From Agapetus fuscipes (taxonomy: Eukaryota; Arthropoda; Insecta; Trichoptera; Glossosomatidae), in NCBI GenBank assembly GCA_951799405.1, contig OX637343.1, forward strand, positions 11,014,524-11,078,523: DNA of 64,000 bases, given 5' to 3'. The notes under the pieces are model-generated. The model was not told where the DNA came from and ran no database searches. It saw only the letters and a program-made list of their open reading frames with translations. Within the stretch, counting starts at the first letter, position 1, and every line of letters begins with the position of its first letter. Shown here piece after piece: positions 34,701 to 49,700 of the stretch. The position numbers and the translations under genes are program-made.

Positions 34701-37700
34701 TTCAACTACAGTGACAGTGGTAACGACCTGAAAGTGGTGACCTCACTTTCGATGGTTATGGGACCATCTCTCATAACCATCCACCACACAAATGACCGCT
34801 CCGTCATATACATTAAAGTTAGGCACATGGAAAAAAACATTTAGCATTGACATTCAAATTTGAAATTCAAAAAATAAGTTTGATTGGAGCCATCCTTAGC
34901 ACTTCAGTCAATTTCAAATGGTCATTTAAAGTTCAAATATTATTTTAAATGAATGGAAGAAAATATTTATTATAAAATGTATTTGCCTATACTCTATGCA
35001 CGCACCTGACATATAGTGTAACTTCTTACAGTGTTGCCCACGAAGGAGTTGCATGTGGTGAATATTTTCACCTATTTATTTTTACAAGTAAGGGGCCAGC
35101 CTTATGTCAGCCACTTTAGTTAAAGTGGGGGTTTCCAAACTCGCGAGGAGGCTGGTACTCATTTCTTGTGGAGGTTTAGTAAACCTTGTCGGGATTTTAT
35201 TCTCTGTTTGAAATAAACACTATAATATATACCTAACCTTGATAATCAAAAATCTTAAGATATATTAATATTTAAAATTCATATTAAATGCATGCCCACA
35301 AATAGAAACATGTGAGTTCGCGCTTACAAATGCTGCATGTGCACTTACCAATTGTGTAAAAATCCAAACATCAAATGAACATAAGCCCTGCAACTTTTAC
35401 CGACCTTCCATCAAACAGGGGTGACATTGGCAAAGTGAACCATTTTTTACAGTATGGGTGGTCAGCCTCATACCAACCAAGGAATCAAACAGTCCAGGAA
35501 TCCACCACAACAGGAAATCATTTCTGACACCCTTGGTGGGAATCAAACCCTGGAATGGAATGAAAGCATTCTAGTGACAGAGCTATCGAAAAGAAAGTGA
35601 CCGGACTGAATGTGAATGCTAAAATATATGTTTGTACAATTTGTGACTGCTGATCCCGTCTCTACCAGACTGGAAGGTTTGAGAATGAATTGGAGTTTAT
35701 GTCAGGAGAACCGCAAACATCTATGCAGAGCGCCAGTTCTGCAAACTTTTACCCTGAACAAACATAAGAAATAAAGGACGGGTGAAGCTTACGTTCTGTT
35801 GTTGCTGAAGGGTCTAAGAATTGACTTCCCAACTGTGTTGGGTCTCTTGTGCATGGCAGTCTCTCCCAGATCATCTTCAGCCAGGTCCAAGAGGAACTGG
35901 TGGATGTCGTACCAGCTGAGCAGTCTCTTGGTGTGGGACTCGAGGCCTTTCTGTTAAAAAATAATGCTTTATCTATAATCTAAGTTGCAAAGAGTTCCTT
36001 GACTTACAGGTTGGTATGCGGCTGACCACCCATGCTGTAAAAATGGTTCACTTTGCCAATGTCACCCCTGTTTCAGGGAAGGACGACAAGAGTTGCAAGG
36101 TGTATGTCCATTTGAGATTTGGTTTTTGTGTTGTAGGTTCGCATGCGGCATGTGCAAGCGCGAACTTGTACGTGTCTGCTTGTGAGAATGCATATAATGT
36201 GAATCTCTAATGTGACATATCTTTGCAACTTAGATTAGATTAGAGAGGTATATTGGCATTTAAGGCTTATGCCCACAAGTAAGTTTGCGTTTACACAAGT
36301 TGCATGTGCAAGTTTGAGTCCAGTGGTGTCCTATCAATGATAACTTAAATCCTGGTTCAACAGATATCATTGGGTAATTATATTAATTAATAATCCAATG
36401 AAAAATAAATTTGATGATTTAAATACATGTTTCTAGCCAGGCAAAAATAAGTTGGTAAATTTCATTCCTCTTGATGAATTTATTTAAAAAAAAAGCATAT
36501 CGACGGTTAAAAGGATGTAGGTCATAAGCGACGTTTTGGTCAAAAATGAGTTATGAATGCTATCCTACTTAAATTTTCCGCGCTTTCTAATGCGCTAACT
36601 CCCATAGCTCTATGATGATTTTTTTGTTGTTTATGCTCAAGCAAACGGCTGCGTTTTCAAAGTATGGTTTTGGTGTAACAGACAAGATTTTGACCTTTTT
36701 TGTCCTAAAGGCGCTTGTGACATAAAAAAAATTGTAAACCATCGTTAAACCACATTAATAAGAATGCCAATAAATGCCTTTATTTTTTTAATTTTAGAGC
36801 TGTTTTAATTTTGACGATATGATAAAAAAAAAAAGTTATGACATTTTTCTGCAATCTCAACCTTAAACTGCTCTCCTGAACATTTGAGTTTTTGTCGCTT
36901 ATGCCCTATTACCTTCTAACTGTTGATATTATACATATTTTTTTGATACTTTGTACAGAGAAATGTACCCCAAGTAAAAGAACAATAGTCTTAAACACAC
37001 ATATCGGGCCAATGTTAAATAATTCTATAAAAACAATGGCATACTTGTAAATGAGGATGTGATCGCTGGAGAGAGTCTGGCAGGAGGATGCCCAGGAACG
37101 GCATCCGTTCTTCTATCCTGCCAATGTAGGTACTGCGGATGTCATCAAACCTGTGGCCGTGGTCTCCCATGACCAGCAGGACGGTGTTGTTAAGTAGACC
37201 GTTGTCAAACAGTCGTCGGAAGAAGCTCAACAAGTCAGCGTCCATGTTCTGGAAATATAATTTGTATATATAGTTTCATGCATTGACTTATAATATTTGT
37301 GGACAAGAAATTATTTTAACAAAAATAGACATACATATATATATCTGTCTCAACTTACTTACGAAAATGGTCATTAGTTAGAAAGAGAACAAAGAACTTC
37401 ACAGTTGCATTTCCATATGAACAAAAAACTCGGCAGAATGAAAAAAAAAACTTGAATGTTGGTACCTATAATCTATAATCTAAGTTGCAAGGATATATTC
37501 ATTTAAAGCTCTCAGATGTATGCCCACAAACCAACACGTGTAGTTCGCGCTTACAAATGCTGAATGCGTACTTACAAATAAAATCCAAACCTCAAATGAA
37601 CATAAGCCCCACAACTTTTGCCGACCTTCCCTGAAACAGGGGTGACATTGGCAAAGTGAACCATTTTTTACAGTATGGGTGGTCAGCCTCATGCCAACCT

Positions 37701-40700
37701 ATAAGTCAAGGAATATGAATAATAAATTACATTTAAATATAAAAAAAGAACAAAACCTTAAAAATAAATCTATACTAAAAAAAGTCAAAAATTTCCTATG
37801 CAAAAAATATAGAAAATTAATACACCAACATTTGAAATCTACATTGCAGATTAGCCGCCACTTCTTCCTGTCCTTGCATACTTCTTTCATTTCATCCAGA
37901 GTCATAACCTTTTTCATACAAGTACCATTGCAAATAATGGCTGCCGATTAGACTGGAAATAGCTAGAGTTGACAGATAAAACGCGTTATAAATATTGTGA
38001 TCGCCAAAATTGGTGTCAGTATTTCATATTTTCAAGGTGTATATTCATATTTTAATTGTATCACTCATTTCATTATAACTATTGTGATATTTAATGCGTC
38101 ATATTTGTAATTGTTGTCGCCGTACATTGGGGGCACCACTACAACGTTTGACAGGAGAGGAACGCAAGTGGGAACAAGTATGTATCAATTCAGTATGTTA
38201 GTTTCCGCTCCCCTATGTTATAACTCAATGGTTTCATTATACCTTTAATGAAACAGTGAAAAACTGTTATTTTAGATATAGCTTTGCGGTTTAATCACGA
38301 TAATGTAAAGAGAAATACAGATTAAAAATTAATTGATAATATCTAACTGACAAAATTCGCACGTGAAGAAGCAAGGTTGGTGGTCAAATACCCCACAGTT
38401 TCACAAAGATAATAAATAGATGTCGCTGCTCTTCCAACACAACTCACAATCAAAGTGCCTTCTTTATGATTCTTAAACCCCCAGTGAACTCCTAATTTGC
38501 ATCATAGTTTCATCAACATCATCATCACTTCACATTCACGCTGAAGAAGCCCATCACAAACATGCGTGAAAAGTCCGGAAGCTCCAGCTCCCACAGACAC
38601 AGTAACATCTCCGAAACAAATCTAATCTAATTTAAATCTAAGCTGCAAAGATATGTATCATTTGAGATTCATATTAAATGCATTCCCACAAGCAGACACA
38701 CATAATTTCGCACTCACACATGCCGCATGTGGACCTACAGTATAAAAAACCCAATTCTTAAATGGAAATAAGCCCTGCAACTCTTGCCGACCTTCCCTGA
38801 AACAGAGGTGACATTGGCAAAGTGAACCAAAAAAGTGAACTCCGAAACAAACATGTCTTCAATTCCAACCTAAACGCACTTGCACTCTCTACGGCTGTAA
38901 GCTCATGGGGTAGGGCATTACACAGCACAGGGCCGGCCATGTAAAATGCAAGATCCAAGTACTTTGCTTTATTAGATTGTTTTGGAACAAAAAGCCTAAA
39001 GCTTCTATTCAAATATCTTGTAATTGGTTGCTAATGACCGTATTCCCACACGAGTATGGCATTTGCCATCGGAGAAAAAAATTCTAGATTTTAAATTGTG
39101 AAGAATCCATGGTAATTTAAATCATAATCATAAAAGAAATGAAGTCTCGTGCGTGGAAGAGAGGCTATGGTGAAAAGAAAGAAATTATCAACTTACTTCT
39201 ACATCGTTCAGATAGTTGTGGCTCATTTCAACGAAGAAGCTCAAAGCAAAGTATCTCATGTCGGCCATCTCGGTGAGGAACTCCTCGGTGTAGTTGAGCA
39301 TGTAGTGGTAGGAGGGTCGGCTGCCCAGGCAGTAGAACCTGGACCTGTCCCAGAACTTGAGCTTGCTGAGGCTGAGTGTCTCCTTCAGGCTGACGTAGGA
39401 AGACCGGTAATAGTAGTCCACGGGGTCCTCCAGGAAACCAACGTCCAGGTAGCTGAATGTAGCGTCTAGGTATTCCTCGGCATACCTGTAACACACAGGG
39501 TGAACAAACAATCATACAAAGGAGAAGAACGAGAAAAGGATGTTGAAATTGTTAAGAATGACTTTTTATTTCAAATAGATTCGTGAAGAGGAATGTAATT
39601 CACCTATCTATTTTGCCTGGCCAGAAACAGGTATTAAGGGCTGGCTCTGATGTTTCACCGCGCCCATAGCTGCTAAATTTGTGATCTGTTTCCCCCCATC
39701 CCCTTTTGCCTCAGACCGTAATGGATTTAGCCAGACAAAGGACTGGAGGAAATGAAAGAAGTGTGTAAGGACAGAAAGAAATGGTGGTTGATCTGTGATG
39801 TTGGCGGCTAGGGTTTTTTAAATAAGAATTTGTTTTCTGTTAGTTTTTGATGTCCATACATATCATAATTTGTTGATTTTAAAAATGATATTTGTTGTGT
39901 ATGTTCCTTGACTTATAGGTTGGTATGCGGCTGACCACCCACGCTGTAGAAAATGGTTCACTTTGCCAATGTCACCCCTGTTTTCAGGGAAGGTCGGCAA
40001 GAGTTGCAGGGTGTATGTCCATGTGAGATTCCGGTTTTTATATTGTAGGACCACATGCGGCATGTTTAAGTGCGAACTTGTGCATGTCTGTTTGTGAAAG
40101 TGCATATAATGTGAATCTTTAATGTTACATATATTTTGCAACTTAGATTAGATTAGATTAGAAACATGCTCTTCTCACTCTTGCTGTTAGTAGGATTTTT
40201 TTTACATACGACTAGGCAGAATGCAAGGCAGAATGCAAGGCAGAATGCAAGGCAGAATGCAAGGCAGAGGCTAACTAATATTTTGATATTGGTTGCTAAA
40301 GATCTTAATTACATAGAGCTGTGGGTTTGTAGGTTGATAAAATTTCAAATTCCAAACATTTGTGCCTAAAACAACAAGGCTTACATGCATGGTCAATTAA
40401 CAATGTATTGACATGCTCATACTTATATTTCAATTTTGAAAATGAATATGAGTACATTGATAAATAATTTATTATGAATGTATTAGTATTCATTAATGAA
40501 GTGTACTAATTAATAGCGTTTAATTATTAAAATTAGACAACTCGACTTGGATTTGTTCTTTTGAAGCATCAGCACCACCTAGCAATGTTTTTCAAAGGAA
40601 TGCGGATTGATGTTTGGGTGTTTCTATGCTGTCATCCCAAATCTTAGCTAATCCGGACAATTTATCATTTGGGGAATACCGTTGGATACTTAAGTTAAGG

Positions 40701-43700
40701 TGCTTCCCTAGCTGATCGAAAACTAAGATGTCAATGGAGAATACGGCCATTACTATGAGAAGTTAACCCCAATAAAATGTGTTATCCACGATTTCTCAAA
40801 TCAGTGAGTCACCACCACTTGTTCAGTTTTACCTTTAAGGTGGCGATATGAAAACAAAACACTGTTTTATTCTACTGATATCACACAGTGTTTTGTTTTC
40901 ATGTTTGAAATGGAGTTCCCCAAAGTTTCCACTGAAACATTTAATATTATGTTAAATTTAGGAACATTGTTTTACAATGAATGAACTAAGGCAACAGTTA
41001 TTTGCCTGTAGTGAGATTTGGCCGCTGCTGTGGCTGCATGAAGTGCTGCTCTTACATAGTGAAGTAGTGAGACTGTTTGAAGGTCTTCCATACGATGGGC
41101 ATGTCATCATATCTCTTGATGGAGGAGTTCAGGCGTGCAGACCAGTGGGGCATGCCAGCCATGTCGTCTCTCTGGTAGGCGATGAAGCCAGCTAGGAGAG
41201 CCAGCATGTTCGGGAATGTATTGTCGGCCACCTGAAAACAAAAAACCACGTGAAAATTTTAAATTGATGTAATAGAGGCCCAAGCTGTGGTGAGGAGAGA
41301 TGTCACCAGGCCCGGATAAAGCGCGGTTCGAGAGGTGCAACCAAATCAGGGCCCCCGAAATTTATAATTATTGTAAAAACTCAATACACAAAATTATATA
41401 AATGCAAGTTTTCATCACTTCAGGTTCATAACGCCACATTTCATAAAGACAATGTCTTTAATAATTAAGAAATAAAAGTTTCTGACAACAAATGTTCGGG
41501 GGCCCCACAATAACTGGATACGACTCCGAAAATTCTAAAGTCTCCAGTAATAAATAAGTAAAAGTTTCTTGCTTAGAACTATAAAAAATTCAAAGTAAAG
41601 AAAAGTACCGAGCATATTATGCAATCTAAACTCCCGTGCATGTCACATAATGTAACCTTAAGGATTATAGCAATACATGAACTGCGCTTTTGTTACAGGC
41701 ATGCCCACTAAAGTTCTGGCGAGACAATTATAAAATTTTCTCTAGTAATGTAAGGTATATAAGTATAAGGTATAAGTATAAACAATACCAATTCAGTCAC
41801 AAAATATTTTGTTGAAAAAATGGATTGAGAGTGTCAAAAATAAACAATACCAATTCAGTCACAAAATATTTTGTTGAAAAAATGGATTGAGAGTGTCAAA
41901 AATAAAATTTAATTGTGGTTAGGGCTACGGACTCGTAAATCGAAAGGTCATAAATTCAGATTCCCGGTGCAGGACAAAAAAATACATGTATATATATATC
42001 CCAAAATGTTCTACTCTGAGTTGAAACATTCATTGCTTTTACCAAAGACCGGTCACAAAAATTTCATACAGACGCAACTAGGCAACTAAGCTACACATTT
42101 TAGCGTAGCTTCCTGCAGCGTTCTCCGAACCTATTTATTTTTACAGTAAAGGCAACGGCCTTACGCCAACCACTTCAGTTGAATTGGGGGGTTTCCAGCT
42201 ACGGAAGGGGCTGGTTTCTCTGTTGCATTTTTGGTTGTTAACAATTATTCATATCAATATTCGACATGTAAAATCGGCATTTTCAAATACACGGTGGTCG
42301 CCAATCAATCATCACAATGTCATCAAATTAAAGAAGAAACATGCTTCAACTTTTCAGAGGTTGACTGCGAGAAACTTGTTCAATCCTGCTACATGGGGAT
42401 ACATTTACGCCTTCCATGTCTGTCACAGCTATAAATTGTAATGCCTGTTATAAGTAATCCCTGTGTGTTACGGAATTGTTTCTGTAGGTAATAATACAAA
42501 ACAATACGTAACAATTCATCTGAAGGATATCAAAAGGCCTGTGATATGATAAATTTATGGTAGGTACCTACCTATAAGCATCGATCAATGTAAAAGATCG
42601 ATGTTTTTAAATACCTAATAAATTCATGGACGATAATAGTTATTTCAACAACATCTTTACCAAAACTATATTTGTACCTACAGCTCTGCTGTCCGAAAAC
42701 TTAAAAAATACTACAATTTCATCCAGCAAGGACCTACATGATTGTATTTTTGACAGCCGATATCCGCACCGAAAATCGATGTCATACTATTCTTATCGAA
42801 AAAATTGACCTTTCTCAAAACTTTTTGGACGACGATAAGTCCAAGCAACTTCTATATCCTCAAGAGTTTCTAAAAAAACAAGGATATTGGTGTGCATGTT
42901 CACTTATTTGCAGTTTAAACATGACATAACCTCACTGACAGGTCGCTAAAGTGTATTTTAGCGTAAGTTTAGGGAGCGGAACATCGGGCTCCCAAATTTA
43001 AGAAGCTCTTAGCCAGTTAAGAGGTTCTTAAATGCTGGTGAAAACAAAACTGGTAGTTAAATATTTTGAAACAGAACTTTATCTTCAAATATTCTTGGTG
43101 AAAACGGGCATCACATTACTTACTTATTGTGTTATATGTTTTTTTCTTAGCTCATATTTTGTAGAATATGTCATCTTTGAATCAAATGGTAAATAAGCCA
43201 AACAAACACTGGGGGACAATATGTATACACACCTTATTCAATCCTTCAAACACATTCATTTTGCAACGCTTCACCAGAAAGTTGTACGTCAGCGGGAGAC
43301 TTCTCACAAAATTTCCTCGCGACATGGAGTCTATCACAAAGATCAGCACACTGGGCCTGTGGGAGGGGATCCCAAGGTTGGCCTTGACCTCATGCTGGTC
43401 CATGGGAAGGATCTGGCTGTGCACCATGCTGTACACGGGGAACTTGTCATTCTTGCACTTCACCCGCACGACTGCTTCCTTTATCATGACGGGGAACTCT
43501 GGGATGTTCTGCTCCACGCCGTATAACACCTTGTAGTCGTTCAGTTGGTTTCTTATCACAGATTGGTAGATGCATTTTAGACCTGTAAGCCAAATAAAAT
43601 AATTATTAGTCCAATATCAAATGAACATAAGCCCTGCAACTCTTGCTGACCTTCCCTAAAACAGGGGTGACATTTTTTTTTTAAGAAATCCTGTGTTGGA

Positions 43701-46700
43701 GACTCCCTAGATTTCAGAGACTCTAGCAGTCTATGACACTTGTTGTAGTGCCGCAGAGGTGTTAACGAGCGTTGCTACAAAGCACCAATTCTTAAGCAAG
43801 ACCCAGCTGCTGTAAGGCTGGATAGACCTTTAGTGACCGGTTTTTGGTAAAGGTTTTATGAATTTTTCAACCCAGCGAAGAGCGAATTTGAAAATAAAAA
43901 TGGTATATTTTTTGTGCTCCGCCGGGATTCAAACCCACAACTTTCAATTTACGAGTCCGAAGTGTTGCCACTGGACTACGGACCGTTCAACATAGGCAAA
44001 ATAAAACAGTTTTTTATAGTATGGGGGGTGGGCCCCATACCAACCTATATGTCAAAGAATTGTAAGCCCACATGCAGCGTGTGTAAGCGCGAACTTATAC
44101 GTGTCTGCTTATGGGATTGCATTGATTTTAAATGTAATATATCTTTGCAACTTAGATTATAGATAGTCCAATTGATAGCTCAGTTGGTAGAATGCTTGTG
44201 TTCCATTTCAGAGGGCTAGGGTTTGATCACCACCAATAAATGATTTCGTATTAAATTATCATTAAGTTATGTATTTCTTAATTTTAATTTACAGCCATGA
44301 CAAGACACGAGAACGTACCTCCTACCGGGAGGAGAGAAACTCCCACTTTAAGCAAAAAGGTTGGCGTAAGGCCGGCCCCCTTAGCTATGAAAATTAATAG
44401 ATTCCAGTCGCCATATATGCGACCCCTTTGAGGAAAATGCGGCAAGAAGTTTCACTTTATGTGCTGCTTATAATTTATTACAAAAAAATAAAATAATATA
44501 TTTTTAAAACAACATCGTTGGAAAAGAAATCAGGGTCCAATTATTCCTCAGTTTGTTACATCAAGCATTATATATAAATGGAGCATTTGTTTTGGATAAT
44601 TTCCAGTAATTGAGGGCACTTTTCCACACTTTTACCTACCTATGCACACATGTTACCTACCTATACACACATGTTACCTACCTATACACACATGTTACCT
44701 ACCTATACACACATGGTAGTATGGTACCTACCTATGTGATAATTATCGATACAAATATGAGCTACCGATGTGGGTTATAGGTTGATGCATTTTTGAAAAC
44801 ACAAGATTCTAGAAGTCAAGGAAACAAGCAAACGTAAGTATAATACTACGTACGTGCAAACGTATAATACTACGTACGTGCAAACGTCTCACTTCATAAC
44901 AAAATCATGTAGCGCCTATAAACGGTGTTTATGGATGAAAAATTGCTTATTAGCTGTATCTATAGATCGATAACAGAACTTGATTTTAAGGCAAATAAGA
45001 TTCCACTCGTGAACTTTTTTTTTTCTTTAATCATTTATCAAAATTATAAAAGTTGGAGCAGGGTCAAAGTTAAGTCAAGGGATCCGACGGGAATCGAACC
45101 AGCGTTATTTTATTTCAAATACGCTAGTCGATATTAGTGACTTGAAACTTGGTTTAATTTTGCTAATGTCACCTCTGTTTCAGGCTTCAGGGAAACGCAG
45201 CAAGAACAGCAGGTATTATTATGTTCATTTGGTATTTAATTTTTAAGAACTTACACATGCAGCATGTGTTAACGCGAAGTTACACGTATCTGTTTTAGGT
45301 ATGCATTAAATATGAATTATTAATGTAACTTAAGATTAGAGTAAAATTTGACGCAGTATTGATTTTTTACGAGAATACGAGGAAAAATCCAATAGAAAGC
45401 TGCTATAAAATTCCATTTGATTTCCCGCTCAAAGGCCAAACACATCACGAGGATGTGGTACAATGGGAGACTCAATAAATGATTACACCGCAATTATTCT
45501 ACCACAGAGTGGAGGAATGCCGCCTACCGAAACTACAGCCTGTACTTACACCAGTGATTCCCAAAGTGAAAACAAATATATAAAAATCCCTCTTCCCCCC
45601 CATTCACGAATTCACCCAAAATTTAGATCTCCACACCTTCTTACCCCCTCCCCCCCGTCGACGTTTTCTATTGAGGCATATTGTTGATATTTTTTGGAAA
45701 TGCGTTTCTACCTCCCCCTCCCCTACATCCATAGTATGGGGTCCATTAGATTCCACCTGAAGCGCTATTCTACTAAAGTCCTTACACTTTGGATATCAAT
45801 CCAAGTCGGAGCTTGCTAGCGCTTGCGAAAGAACTCCATGGTTAAAAAAAATCACAGCACACCGTATTTTTGGACACGAACCGCTATCTTGTCGCTTTAA
45901 GGTCGTAAGGAATTAAGCAGAATAGCGTTTCTGGTCATCCAGTCTACGAAAAAAAAAGTTTGGGAACCACTGACTTATATTTATTTTTTAATTCTACTGT
46001 ACCTACCCCGAGTATAAAATATTCACATAAACTGCTCTCGATTACGTAAATTTAAAACGTATGGAATAAATGACGACACTCCTAGTGAATGATTTAATTT
46101 TAATACAATTTTTCGTCTAACGCAGTGTTTCCCAACCTTCGCCATCGCCCCTTTACGAGTGGATAGATGAGTCCATCGCCCCATTATGCAAAAATGAAAA
46201 TTGTGAACGGGGGGCAAGAAGCCAAAGATTTCAAGAACTCCATCGCCCCCCGGTTGGGAGTCACTGGTCTAACGCATATTAGGGGTAAGTTCTGAAATAT
46301 TATTGGATCGATTGTTCAAGTTTAGGCTGTAGATAATCGAAGTAAGTTAATTATTTCATTAAAATTTAACACATTTCAAAATTAGTTATTTATGCCACTG
46401 CCTAGTAATGATAGTCTTTGTAACACGAGTGATAGTTTGTGCCATGAGGCGCAGCCGAATGGCACAATAGACATCAAGAGTGTTACAAAGACTAATTACG
46501 TGCAGTGGCATACAATACTTTTTCTACGACCATGAAATAAATAACAAAATAGTAAATAAAAGTCTGATTTGAAGTAATTAAAACCCCACCTTTGTCAAAC
46601 CGTGTAATTTAGCATTCCCCTCGATTATCTAATCTAATCTGCAAAGATATATAACATTTGGGATTCATTTTAAATTTATGCCCGCAAGCCGACACATATA

Positions 46701-49700
46701 AGGTTGCGCTTATACATGCCGCATATAAGGGTTAACATTCAAACCCAAAACTCAAATAAACATAAACCCTGCAACCACTGAAGCAGGGTAGGGGCAAAGT
46801 GAACCAAGTTTTTACAGCATAGATGGTCAACTCATACTTTGAGTAACTGTTTAAGTTAGTTTTTTTTGCAGTGAAAATATCTTGCATTATTTTCCTTTCA
46901 AGCCTTCTGTTTTCCTTTGAAAAAAGGAAAGCTACAATTTGGAGTATTTTGATGAATTATTACACTTTTAACAATTTTTATTTGACTCTACGCATAAAAT
47001 ATATTTTGGAGGTTGAGTGTGTGGTGTGAATAAAAGCCCGTATTTGAAAGTGTATATTTTTAATGCAGTCAGTACTGTTCAATCAAAGGTAATTCAAAAT
47101 GTTGTCTTGGTTGCAATCTTCCGGTCTTCAAGCTGCGTCCAGGCGGAAGTCCTCCTTAATCCGCCTTGCTTGTGAGGCGAGCAGGATGCTTGATGCTTGA
47201 AGTGGGGGAAGGAAAGGAAATATGGAAAGTGGCAATTAGGACGTAACTTGAAACTTTTGAGGAAGTTCAGATTGGCCCTAACAAGGACCTTTTGTTGTGA
47301 GCAGGAGAAAAAACTGTAAACTTTTGAGGGAAATTAAAAGTGGCCCTAAGAAGGACCTTTTGTGTTGTGATGTGAGCAGTGTGCTGTAGGAGACGGTTGC
47401 CTCAAGTCTGTTCCGGGCGAGGTCTTGAGAATCTTCTAGGTGAAGATGTGGCGAAGCTGGAGATGTCCAGGTGAAGGTATGATGAAGCTGGAGATGTCCA
47501 GGCGAAGGTATGATGAAGCTGGAGATGTCCAGGCGAAGGTATGATGAAGCTGGAGATGTCCAGGCGAAGGCGCGAGGTAAGATGTCGTCTCTGCTTGGAA
47601 ATTGGCGGGAATGCGAGAGATGTCTTGAGATTTTGGCGGGAGATGTAGATGTCCGCTCGGTGGTCTCGAAGTTTCTCTGGTGATGATGTAGTGGTCTGCG
47701 GAGACGTCCAGGCGACGGTGCAAAGTTGTTTTGCGTCTCTGCTTGGAAATCGGCGGGAACGCGAGACGGCTTGCAATTTTGGCGGGAGCGCGGTGAGATG
47801 TTGCTCGTTCCGTGGTCTCAGTGTGTCTGGCTGTTTGGAGCGCGGCGTACGCGTTTTATACTCCCACTCGTTCTCGCGCGGGCCCACTACTAGGGGTGGG
47901 CACGCACAATTTTCGGATTATCTTCTTTTTATCTGATTTCAGATATCTGGTTTTCTTTCATCTTCTGTACTGATGCACCACAGAGGCCCCCTCCAGTGTC
48001 AATGACGTCTTGAAGTGAGCGTTATTGATGCGATGTTTTTGTGCAGAAGATGAAGGTACTACTCGTCGTAGCAGGGTAAGAGCTTCTACGTTGTATCTGG
48101 TGTGTGCGCTGTTAGCTGTGTGTGCTTACGATCCTCCTAGGCGGATGCGGAGGCAGGATTGTGAAGTCAGCTGCAGCGGTCCTGATGAGGATCTTGAGGC
48201 GTCGTCAGGTTGTCTCCAGATTTATGGAGTTCCTCTGGTTTTTCCAGGCTGTTGTCCTGTGGTGAGGAATTGTACTACTTGTTGTAGCGGGGTTGGTTGT
48301 TTGTTGCTCAGCGGTTGCTGTTGTAGCAAGGATTGCTGTGCTGCTTGTTGCAGGAAGGATGTTGTTTGTTGCTACGCTGTGCAGCTATGGTGAGCGACGT
48401 CCAATCCTCCAGTGCCTCGTTGCGCTGGGTGAAATTGGGGAGTCGGCTGCAGCGGGGTGAGGAAATACTTTTACAAGTATCTTTTGGGGATGGTCACTCG
48501 TCTTCCTGACCTTGTTTTGGTGTTTTCTGCTTCGGGTTGATTTGAAGGTCCTGGGCTGAGTGGCCTTGGTGTTGCTGTGTTTGGTACATCTGCTTCGGGC
48601 CGTTGTGAATGTTCTGGTCCGTGTGATGTGTATGTTTCATCTGGCATGTATGCTGGCTTCAGACGATCTATTGAGATTGTTTTGGTTTTCCCACTGAAGT
48701 CGACCATGAAGTATTTATCGTTTTTCTGAACGATTTTGAAAGGTCCTTCATATGGCGCTTGTAGAGGTGTCTTGTGTGAGTCAACACGCACAAATACATG
48801 TGTGCACTCTTGTAGATGTTTGTGCACGAATGGTCGCTCCTTCTTGTGGTTTGAGGTGGGTACCGGTCTGATATTTTGTAGGGTTAGCTGTAGTTTATTT
48901 GCAAAGGTATCAGGTTCTGTTGGTGTGGAGTTCTCAAAGAAGTCACCTGGCATGCGTAGTGTTGTGCCGTAGGTGAGTTGAGCTGGTGAGTACGCAATGT
49001 CTTCCCGGATTGCATTCCGCAGTCCTAAGAGGATCATTGGCAGGACTTCAGTCCATCTTGACGTTGTTTGGGAGCGTATGGCGGCTTTTAAGGTGCGGTG
49101 CCATCTCTCGATCAATCCATTTGACTGCGGATGATATGCGGTGGTGTGTATATGTTTGGCTCCAATGAGGCGTGTGACGTCTCTGAAAAGCTGCGACTCG
49201 AATTGGCGTCCTTGGTCAGTTACAATGTGGGACGGTACGCCAAATCTGGCGATCCAATTTGTCAACAATGCTTTTGCGACTGTCTCAGCGGTAATGTCCT
49301 TCAGTGGGACCGCCTCAGGCCATCTGGTGAACCTGTCAATCATTGTTAGGATGTATGTGTGTTCCTGTGATGACGGCAGTGGTCCTACAAGGTCTATGTG
49401 GATATAGCTGAACCTTGAGTCCGGTGTGGGGAGACTTTGTATCGGGCTTGTTGTGTGCCGTGTGATCTTGGTTTTCTGGCACGTGATGCACGTGCGTACG
49501 TATTGTGTGACATCACGTTGTAGTCCAGGCCATACAAATCTCGTTTTCAGAGTCCTGTACGTTGCTTTTGTACCGGTGTGTGCATTTTCATGGTACATCC
49601 TGATTATCTCGTGTCTCATGTCCTTGGGTATAAAAGGTCTCGACGTTCCCGTTGAGGTGTCTGTCCAGAGAGCAAGGGCTGTACCAGGTATTTCTTGGAG

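Noticed and set aside
40140..40160. Telomere-like TTAGG repeats
   Set aside because: The repeat is TTAGA, only three or four units, and it is the tail of a LINE-A insertion.
44633..44890. CRISPR-like array
   Set aside because: The 22-bp and 24-bp units are contiguous tandem repeats without unique spacers, in an animal intron.
47402..47887. 161-codon open frame in the LTR, repeated at 52777-53262
   Set aside because: It lies wholly in the LTRs, is made of 31-bp repeats and has no domain. Identical translation only shows that the LTRs are identical.
48025..48393. Cys-rich 122-codon frame that could look like a toxin or metallothionein
   Set aside because: It is on the antisense strand of the Gypsy 3' untranslated region, has no signal peptide pattern of conserved cysteines, and the cysteines come from TGTTG-type repeats.
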